Assembly: GCA_947177715.1 (NCBI GenBank)
Contig: CAMWVM010000055.1
Location: 1-8,269, forward strand
DNA length: 8,269 nucleotides
From: an uncultured Ruminococcus sp.
GTDB lineage: Bacteria; Bacillota; Clostridia; Oscillospirales; Ruminococcaceae
Direction: 5' to 3'
This document shows positions 1 through 4,686 of the stretch, piece after piece (within the stretch, counting starts at the first letter, position 1; each line of letters begins with the position of its first letter). Below the pieces are notes generated by a model, which was not told where the DNA came from, did no database searches, and worked only from the letters and a program-made list of their open reading frames with translations. Both the position numbers and the translations under genes were made by a program.

Positions 1-39
1 AACCCGCCCCCTTTCTGAAATCTTATTAATATTGACTTT

Positions 40-55
40 AAAATCAACTGATTTT
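40..55. promoter_or_regulatory. 16-base palindrome at the left-edge promoter start site (possible operator)
   Basis: AAAATCA and TGATTTT form a 7-base inverted repeat with a 2-base centre. It begins two bases downstream of the -10 box and covers the expected transcription start (about base 50). This is the usual place for a repressor operator. With only 2 bases between the arms it is a poor RNA hairpin, so a DNA-binding site is more likely. The regulator cannot be named, and chance is possible in AT-rich DNA. Confidence 0.4.
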
Positions 56-56
56 T

Positions 57-85
57 AGTATAAAACATTGGCATACATTTGTCAA
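57..85 (-). promoter_or_regulatory. Sigma-A promoter for a gene beyond the left edge
   Basis: Read on the minus strand, TTGACA (80-85) is separated by exactly 17 bases from TATACT (57-62), close to the sigma-A consensus. It lies past the terminator of the HD gene, so it must serve a gene further left. A purine-rich run (AGAAAGGGGG, about 8-17 on the plus coordinates) resembles a ribosome site, so the start codon probably lies at or just outside base 1. No coding sequence of that gene can be identified inside the window. Confidence 0.75.
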
Positions 86-100
86 GGGTTTTTCAGAATA

Positions 101-132
101 AAAATAAAAAAGTCCCTTGCAAAAGCAAGGGA
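101..132 (-). terminator. Rho-independent terminator of the HD-domain gene
   Basis: TCCCTTGC (113-120) pairs with GCAAGGGA (125-132) around an AAAA loop (plus strand), giving an 8-bp stem. On the minus strand it is followed by a T-rich run (complement of 101-111). It begins 4 bases past the stop codon of the HD-domain gene, as expected for an intrinsic terminator. Confidence 0.9.
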
Positions 133-136
133 TCCT

Positions 137-679
137 CTATGAAAAAATAATTTTTGATTTTTGGGTTATATTCCGACATTTATTTTTCAATACCCTTGAA
201 ACATGAGTACCCAATTCCAAGGTTGCAATATATTTGTCAATCATTACGATGACATAAGATTCTGCATATCTTGGCAATTTCATTGTAAGCGGCCACATAT
301 GCTTTACTATCATATCTTCTTCACGTTTTGCAATATTAAAATGCTGTTTTGCATTATTTAACGCTATACTCGGATGCCGCATTCCGTGCGGCTTATCACC
401 GCTTTTCTTTTCAACCTCTCGCCAATCGTACAGAAACAAATCATGAAGCAATCCTGCTCTCGCAGCTTCTTTTGAATTCAGCCCCAATTTTCTGCACACT
501 AAATAATTATAATATGACACATTCAGACAATGCTGAAAACAAGTTGTGCTATAATGGTGACGAAATTTCCGCATTTCATTTACCACATTGCTGTCAAGTA
601 AATCTTTTACAAAATCAAAATATTCTTTCGCTTCTTTTGAAGACTCTATATTATATCTTGAACCAAAAGCTCTGGACAT
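137..679 (-). CDS. HD-domain protein, probable metal-dependent phosphohydrolase
   Basis: This 180-residue cytosolic protein belongs to the HD superfamily, whose members use a bimetal or single-metal centre to hydrolyse phosphate esters, often nucleotides or second messengers. The visible signature is H50, the HD pair H79-D80 (in GLLHDLFLYDW), downstream H102 and H127, and D148, which is the full set expected for an active enzyme. There is no signal peptide, membrane segment or extra domain, and the length fits a single-domain HD protein. The ATG at 679 is preceded at 7 bases by AGAGG, which supports this start. It has its own promoter (737-764) and terminator, so it is probably a one-gene unit, although read-through from the upstream operon may add to it. 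The substrate cannot be predicted from sequence or neighbours. Confidence 0.85.
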   Translation of the reverse strand: MSRAFGSRYNIESSKEAKEYFDFVKDLLDSNVVNEMRKFRHHYSTTCFQHCLNVSYYNYLVCRKLGLNSKEAARAGLLHDLFLYDWREVEKKSGDKPHGMRHPSIALNNAKQHFNIAKREEDMIVKHMWPLTMKLPRYAESYVIVMIDKYIATLELGTHVSRVLKNKCRNITQKSKIIFS

Positions 680-697
680 TTAAATACCTCTTTCAAT

Positions 698-736
698 TAA
701 AATAAAACAACAGACTGCGTTAGGCAATCTGTTGTT
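698..736 (-). terminator. Terminator of the lrp-aminotransferase-ispE-radical SAM operon
   Basis: AACAACAGA (706-714) pairs with TCTGTTGTT (728-736), and after one mismatch three more pairs (716-718 with 724-726) close the stem. On the minus strand the hairpin runs into TTTTATTTT, a U-rich tail typical of intrinsic termination. It lies about 70 bases past the radical SAM stop codon. The distal arm overlaps the expected start site of the HD-gene promoter, so transcripts from that promoter would lack part of the stem. Confidence 0.8.
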
Positions 737-764
737 ATTATACCATTATACGTTCAAAAGTCAA
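737..764 (-). promoter_or_regulatory. Sigma-A promoter of the HD-domain gene
   Basis: On the minus strand, TTGACT (759-764) and TATAAT (737-742) are separated by 16 bases. The predicted start is near base 730, giving a leader of about 50 bases before the ATG at 679. A second TATAAT at 745-750 lies within the spacer but is only 8 bases from the -35 box. Confidence 0.8.
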
Positions 765-804
765 CAAGAAATGTTTGTATATAGCTTATCTATATTTTAC
801 AAAA

Positions 805-1719
805 TTATAGCAATTTATAATAAAGCTTGTCGTAAAATTTCGGAATAAAGTCTGTTTGTGCAGATGATTTTTGCTGAAAATAACCATTAAATCCATATTG
901 CTGCAAAACATCACATACTGAGTTATATTCAAAAGTAGATGTTTTACGATTTATTTCCTTGTAATTTTCTGCTTTAAACACAGGTGTATATTGGCACATT
1001 ACACTAACAAGGATTTCATCTTTAGCGAAATTTTGACCTAACCAATTCATTAATTTTATTGAATCATGACGGTGATTAGGCAAAACCAAATGTCTTACCA
1101 CAACTCCGCTTATTAGTATACCATTTTCATCAAAAGCAGGCTTTCCGCTGACTTTGACCATTTCCTTTATTGACTTAGAGCAAAAATCAAAATAATCCTC
1201 TGCTTTTGAGTACCTCTGCGAAATATTGCCGTCAAAATATTTTAAATCAGGCAGAAAAATATCTGCAAATTCAGCAACTGAGTCAATAATTTCTGTCTTT
1301 TCATATCCTCCGCAGTTATAAACGATTGGGATCTTAAGTTTATCTTTGCAAAAATCAAATGCTTCTTTAATTTGAACAGCAAAATGGGTAGGATTAACTA
1401 AATTAATATTATGTGCTCCTCTATCCTGAAGCATAATAAAAGTATCAGCAAGCTGTTTTGGTGAAATAACAAAGCCCTTATTATTTGCTGAAATCTCATA
1501 ATTCTGGCAATAGCAGCATTTCAATGGACATCCTGAAAAAAATACTGTTCCCGAACCATTTTCTCCGCTGATGCAAGGTTCTTCCCAAAAATGAAGCTCT
1601 GCACGGGCAATCCTAATATCTGCGCCTTCCATGCAGAAGCCTTTAGTTTCATATCGGTTTATGCCGCATTCTCTTGGGCAAATACGACAGCATTCAAGTA
1701 GTTTTTTATCCAATTTCAT
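805..1719 (-). CDS. PflX-like radical SAM protein (putative pyruvate formate-lyase activating enzyme family)
   Basis: This 304-residue cytosolic protein carries the radical SAM cluster motif CxxxCxxC at C64, C68 and C71 (GCPLKCCYCQ), which binds a [4Fe-4S] cluster and cleaves S-adenosylmethionine. A glycine-rich strand (CGGYEK, about 136-141), a LPDLKYF segment (156-162) and an RHLVLPNH segment match activases of the PflX/COG1313 type. An N-terminal set of cysteines (C11, C14, C18, C29) could hold a second cluster or a metal. The family is usually annotated as a pyruvate formate-lyase activating enzyme, but no glycyl radical enzyme is nearby, so its true target is unknown. The ATG lies inside the end of ispE (14-base overlap) with no clear ribosome site, which suggests translational coupling. 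It is the last gene of the operon. Confidence 0.85.
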   Translation of the reverse strand: MKLDKKLLECCRICPRECGINRYETKGFCMEGADIRIARAELHFWEEPCISGENGSGTVFFSGCPLKCCYCQNYEISANNKGFVISPKQLADTFIMLQDRGAHNINLVNPTHFAVQIKEAFDFCKDKLKIPIVYNCGGYEKTEIIDSVAEFADIFLPDLKYFDGNISQRYSKAEDYFDFCSKSIKEMVKVSGKPAFDENGILISGVVVRHLVLPNHRHDSIKLMNWLGQNFAKDEILVSVMCQYTPVFKAENYKEINRKTSTFEYNSVCDVLQQYGFNGYFQQKSSAQTDFIPKFYDKLYYKLL

Positions 1720-2602
1720 ATTTGTTATTTATAATTTCAATGCCTTGATTCTCAGGTGTGAATACACCCTTAAATGAATAATCATCAAATTCCTTAACTG
1801 CGTTTTGGGCAATACATTTATCATCAAACACCCCAAAAACAGCCGAACCGCTTCCTGTCATCATAGCATTGACAGCACCGTTTTTCAACAGCTTGTCCTT
1901 AATCACTTCAATTTCTTCAAGTGCACAAGCATATTCCAATGAATTATACATTGATTGGGACATTAAATTTAGATCACCGTTTTTCAAGCCATCAATAAAA
2001 CCTGAATAATCAGGCTTTATATCAATTTGCATATTATCAAATTTATTATAAGCCTCTGGTGTTGATATGCTCACATCGGGTTTTACAACTACAAAACAGC
2101 AATTATCCAGCGACGGAAGCCTGCTCATTTTGTCACCAATGCCTTCACAGAGGACAGTTCCTCCCATTATACAAAAAGGAACATCAGCACCGATTTTAGC
2201 GCCAATCTGACAAAGATCATAAATTGAAAATGGTCTGTAGTATATTTCATTCATTGCCATCAGCGCGGCTGCGGCATTTGAACTACCTCCAGCCATTCCA
2301 GCCATTGCAGGGATATTTTTTGTCAGTTTCACAGTTATTTTCTTTCTGTCAATATCCTTTACGTTTGCATAAAAAGCCTCAATGCTTTTCCATATAAGGT
2401 TTTTTTCATTAAGAGGAATATCCTTAATATCTGAAACTATCTCTATTCCATCGCCCTCAGAAGAAGAAAACTCAAGTATATCAAAAAGAGAAACCGACTG
2501 CATCACAGATTTTAAAAGATGATAGCCGTCCTCACGTTTACCGGTAATCTCAAGAAAAAGATTTAATTTTGCATATGACTTTATTTTTATAGTTTCAGAC
2601 AT
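1706..2602 (-). CDS. ispE: 4-diphosphocytidyl-2-C-methyl-D-erythritol kinase (IspE)
   Basis: IspE is a GHMP-family kinase. It uses ATP to phosphorylate the 2-hydroxyl of CDP-methylerythritol in the cytosolic MEP pathway to isopentenyl diphosphate. The 298-residue length is normal. The N-terminal motif has catalytic K12 (SYAKLNLFLE) and the GYHLL substrate segment (26-30). The ATP-binding loop is AGMAGGSSNAA (101-111), the catalytic aspartate is D140 in GADVPF, and the C-terminal GHMP motif is MTGSGSAVFG. All key residues are present, so the enzyme should be active. The loop carries N109 where many homologues have Asp. The ATG at 2602 has AAGGG 10 bases upstream. It lies 24 bases after the aminotransferase and overlaps the radical SAM gene, so it is an internal operon gene. 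Confidence 0.96.
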   Translation of the reverse strand: MSETIKIKSYAKLNLFLEITGKREDGYHLLKSVMQSVSLFDILEFSSSEGDGIEIVSDIKDIPLNEKNLIWKSIEAFYANVKDIDRKKITVKLTKNIPAMAGMAGGSSNAAAALMAMNEIYYRPFSIYDLCQIGAKIGADVPFCIMGGTVLCEGIGDKMSRLPSLDNCCFVVVKPDVSISTPEAYNKFDNMQIDIKPDYSGFIDGLKNGDLNLMSQSMYNSLEYACALEEIEVIKDKLLKNGAVNAMMTGSGSAVFGVFDDKCIAQNAVKEFDDYSFKGVFTPENQGIEIINNKYEIG

Positions 2603-2626
2603 TTTGATAAAACCCTTCTATTTTCA

Positions 2627-3796
2627 TTATTTGATTTCTTCAAGAAATTCAGCGATTCGTTTAACAGCTTCCTGCAAGTGATTAATTGAATAAGCATACG
2701 AAACTCTTACAAATCCCTCGCCCGATTTTCCGAAAGCGGTACCTGGAACCACAGCAACTTTCTTGGAAAATATCAACTTCTCGCAAAAATCATCACTTGT
2801 CATTCCCGTCGATTTAATGCAAGGAAATACATAAAAAGCACCTTGTGGAGCAAAACAGTCCAATCCCAACTTGTTGAATGCGTCAACAATATATCTGCGG
2901 CGCATATTATATTCATTTCTCATTTTTTCAATGTCTTTTTCACAAGATTGCAAAGCAACTACTGCTGCATACTGACTTGTAGTAGGAGATGACATTATTG
3001 CGTACTGATGAAGCTTCAGACAATGTTTGATGACATCTTTAGGACCTGCCATAAAGCCCAATCTCCATCCGGTCATTGCAAAGCTTTTAGAGAAACCATT
3101 TATAACTATTGTTCTCTCTTTCATTCCGTCTATTTCGGCAATAGAACAATGTTCACCTGAATATGTAAGCTCAGAATATATTTCATCAGAAATAACCATT
3201 ATATTGGTATCCCTTAAAACTTCTGCAATAGCTTCAAGGTTTTCACGCTCCATGATAGCGCCTGTGGGGTTATTCGGATAAGGTAAAATCAACAGCTTTG
3301 TTTTATCAGTAATTTTAGCCTTGAGTTCTTCTGGCATAAGTCTAAATTCATTTTCAGCTTTTGTTTCAATAACTACAGGAACACCTCCTGAAAGAGAAAC
3401 AATCGGTGAATAACAAACAAAACAAGGTTCTACGATTAAAACTTCATCTCCGGGTTCAACTATTGTTCTTATAGAAATATCAATTGCCTCTGAACCGCCT
3501 ACAGTTACAACAATTTCTTCTTCAGGGGCATATTTGATATTTATTGTTCTCTCAAAATATTTTGAAATCTCTTTTCTCAATTCAATAAGTCCGGCATTAG
3601 CTGTATATACCGTTTTCCCTTTTTCAAGGGAATCTATCGCAGCCTGTCTTATTTTCCAAGGAGTTTTAAAATCCGGTTCTCCAACGCCAAGAGAAATTAC
3701 TCCCTCAATAGTCTGAGCAATATCGAAAAACTTACGAATTCCAGAGGGTTTCATTTCCACAGCAGTTTTGGATAATACTTTATCATAATCTATCAT
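2627..3796 (-). CDS. Class I/II PLP-dependent aminotransferase, possibly alanine or aromatic type
   Basis: This 389-residue fold-type I aminotransferase transfers amino groups between an amino acid and a 2-oxo acid. The expected landmarks are present: substrate-side GVGEPDF (37-43), YPNNPTG with N176, SDEIY with D204 and Y207 contacting the cofactor, SKSFAMTGWRLGF with PLP-binding lysine K237, and R364 (FVRVSYA), which binds the substrate carboxylate. The start ATG overlaps the TGA of the Lrp gene (ATGA), with AGAGGT about 11 bases upstream, so the two are translationally coupled. An Lrp regulator directly before an aminotransferase recalls Bacillus alaR-alaT, and PatA-type aromatic or aspartate aminotransferases are similar in sequence. 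Subfamily and substrate are therefore inference. No symbol is assigned. Confidence 0.9.
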   Translation of the reverse strand: MIDYDKVLSKTAVEMKPSGIRKFFDIAQTIEGVISLGVGEPDFKTPWKIRQAAIDSLEKGKTVYTANAGLIELRKEISKYFERTINIKYAPEEEIVVTVGGSEAIDISIRTIVEPGDEVLIVEPCFVCYSPIVSLSGGVPVVIETKAENEFRLMPEELKAKITDKTKLLILPYPNNPTGAIMERENLEAIAEVLRDTNIMVISDEIYSELTYSGEHCSIAEIDGMKERTIVINGFSKSFAMTGWRLGFMAGPKDVIKHCLKLHQYAIMSSPTTSQYAAVVALQSCEKDIEKMRNEYNMRRRYIVDAFNKLGLDCFAPQGAFYVFPCIKSTGMTSDDFCEKLIFSKKVAVVPGTAFGKSGEGFVRVSYAYSINHLQEAVKRIAEFLEEIK

Positions 3797-4272
3797 GGAG
3801 AAATCATACCTCTTTCATCGGTTTCGTCACCGTTAATAATAATCCCGTTATCCTTATAACTCTTAAGTACAAAATGTGTGGCAGTAGACTGAACTGCATC
3901 AATAGCTGCAAGCTTCTGAGAAACGAACTGAGATACATCACGAATGTTACCACCAGTTACAGCAACAGAAATATCATATGCACCAGACATGAGCTTTACT
4001 GACTCCACCTGTTCATACTGAGAAATCTCGTTAGCAATCTCGTCAAATCCACTTTGTGACTGAGGAGTAACTTTCAATTCAATAAAAGCATACACAGAAT
4101 TAGTGTCGATTGCACTTTCATCTATAATAGCAGAATATCCCTTGATTACTCCGTCACATTCCAGTTTCTTTATATCTTCCGCCACTTCCTGTTCAGTTTT
4201 ACCTAACATAACAGCAAGTTCAGCGTTAGTAAGCCGAGCATTAGTTTTTAGCAATTTAATTAGTGAGTTCAT
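3793..4272 (-). CDS. Lrp/AsnC family transcriptional regulator
   Basis: This 159-residue protein has the usual Lrp/AsnC layout. An N-terminal winged helix-turn-helix (about 3-45, LTNAELAVMLGKTEQEVAEDI) is followed by a RAM ligand-binding and oligomerisation domain (about 60-140) containing the SGAYDI turn (96-101). These proteins form octamers that sense amino acids and often regulate their own operon. The start is clear: ATG at 4272 with AGGAGG (4280-4285) 7 bases upstream and a sigma-A promoter at 4300-4328. As first gene of the operon, overlapping the aminotransferase by 4 bases, it probably tunes amino-acid metabolism and its own synthesis. The C-terminal tail after about residue 145 is polar and non-conserved in appearance. 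The ligand is unknown. Confidence 0.93.
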   Translation of the reverse strand: MNSLIKLLKTNARLTNAELAVMLGKTEQEVAEDIKKLECDGVIKGYSAIIDESAIDTNSVYAFIELKVTPQSQSGFDEIANEISQYEQVESVKLMSGAYDISVAVTGGNIRDVSQFVSQKLAAIDAVQSTATHFVLKSYKDNGIIINGDETDERGMISP

Positions 4273-4299
4273 AAAATTACCTCCTAAAATATTTATATA

Positions 4300-4328
4300 A
4301 TTATACTACTTTTAATTCCAAAAGTCAA
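4300..4328 (-). promoter_or_regulatory. Sigma-A promoter of the lrp operon
   Basis: On the minus strand, TTGACT (4323-4328) and TATAAT (4300-4305) have the optimal 17-base spacing. The predicted start is near 4293, leaving a leader of only about 20 bases that holds the TAGGAGGTAA ribosome site (4277-4286). No attenuator or riboswitch fits in that leader, so control probably acts at initiation. An AT-only palindrome (4363-4374) lies about 35 bases upstream. Confidence 0.88.
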
Positions 4329-4406
4329 TTTATATCGCTATTTTCTATTAAATACACACTTTAAAATATATTTTTCTTATAATAATATTTTTTTGATGAA
4401 TTGTGC

Positions 4407-4435
4407 TTGACAAGCTGCACTTTATATGTTATAAT
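4407..4435 (+). promoter_or_regulatory. Consensus sigma-A promoter of tRNA-Leu
   Basis: TTGACA (4407-4412) and TATAAT (4430-4435) match the consensus at all 12 positions with 17-base spacing. An AT-rich stretch upstream (about 4380-4400) could act as an UP element. The predicted start is near 4442, about 22 bases before the mature tRNA. It is back-to-back with the lrp promoter. Confidence 0.92.
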
Positions 4436-4440
4436 ATATG

Positions 4441-4452
4441 AGCATTAATGCT
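4441..4452. repeat. 12-base perfect palindrome at the tRNA-Leu transcription start
   Basis: AGCATTAATGCT is its own reverse complement and sits 5 bases after the -10 box, across the predicted start site. With no unpaired centre it cannot form a stable RNA hairpin, so if functional it would act as DNA. Whether anything binds it is unknown. Confidence 0.5.
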
Positions 4453-4463
4453 AAACATACCTT

Positions 4464-4550
4464 GCCGGTGTGATGGAATTGGCAGACGTGCTGGACTCAA
4501 AATCCTGTGGTAGTGATACCGTACCGGTTCGACCCCGGTCACCGGCACCA
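4464..4550 (+). tRNA. tRNA-Leu (anticodon CAA)
   Basis: This 87-base class II tRNA has a perfect 7-bp acceptor stem (GCCGGTG with CACCGGC), discriminator A and an encoded CCA end. It has the GG of the D loop, a long variable arm with a GGTA-GTGA-TACC hairpin, and a T arm with TTCGA. The seven-base anticodon loop CTCAAAA places anticodon CAA at 4498-4500, reading UUG leucine codons. The anticodon stem contains one T-T mismatch (4492 with 4506). The gene stands alone between its own promoter and terminator. Confidence 0.96.
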
Positions 4551-4572
4551 ATAGGTGATTTACACCTGAATT

Positions 4573-4608
4573 AAATCCCGTTATCAATTTATGATAACGG
4601 GATTTTTT
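4573..4608 (+). terminator. Rho-independent terminator of tRNA-Leu
   Basis: A perfect stem of at least 12 bp (4575-4586 with 4592-4603, core ATCCCGTTATCA) has a 5-base loop ATTTA and is followed by a run of six T (4603-4608). A smaller hairpin, AGGTG/CACCT (4553-4557 with 4563-4567), also with loop ATTTA, lies between the CCA end and this terminator and may aid 3' processing. Confidence 0.93.
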
Positions 4609-4625
4609 GTTGATAATATGTACGC

Positions 4626-4668
4626 AAAAAGCTTTTAAACAATGTATTTTCGTTGTTTAAAAGCTTTT
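4626..4668 (-). terminator. Probable terminator of the GH25 lysozyme gene
   Basis: AAAAGCTTTTAAACAA (4627-4642) pairs perfectly over 16 bp with 4653-4668, around a 10-base loop. It begins 18 bases past the lysozyme stop codon on the minus strand and ends in five T (complement of 4626-4630). The stem is AT-rich, so termination may be weaker than at the tRNA terminator. The two units converge here. Confidence 0.75.
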
Positions 4669-4686
4669 AATTTCATTATTTGTATA

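Noticed and set aside
32..64. Possible plus-strand promoter (TTGACT and TATAAA)
   Set aside because: The spacing is 21 bases, too long for sigma-A, and no plus-strand gene follows. The minus-strand promoter in the same region fits far better.
349..705. 118-codon open frame on the plus strand
   Set aside because: It lies antisense to the HD-domain gene, has no ribosome site or recognisable domain, and its 3' end runs through the promoter-proximal leader of that gene.
778..792. Small hairpin just after the radical SAM gene as its terminator
   Set aside because: The stem is only about 5 AT-rich pairs with no T-run. The hairpin at 706-736 with its U-rich tail is a much better terminator.
3027..3281. 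84-codon plus-strand frame, and smaller plus-strand frames at 3534-3716, 4103-4300, 6223-6423, 7102-7290 and 7131-7346
   Set aside because: All are antisense to well-supported genes with clear motifs, and none has a ribosome site or a recognisable protein family.
4573..4605. tRNA terminator acting in both directions
   Set aside because: On the minus strand the tail is only ATTTAATTC, which is a poor U-tract, and the lysozyme gene already has its own hairpin at 4627-4668.
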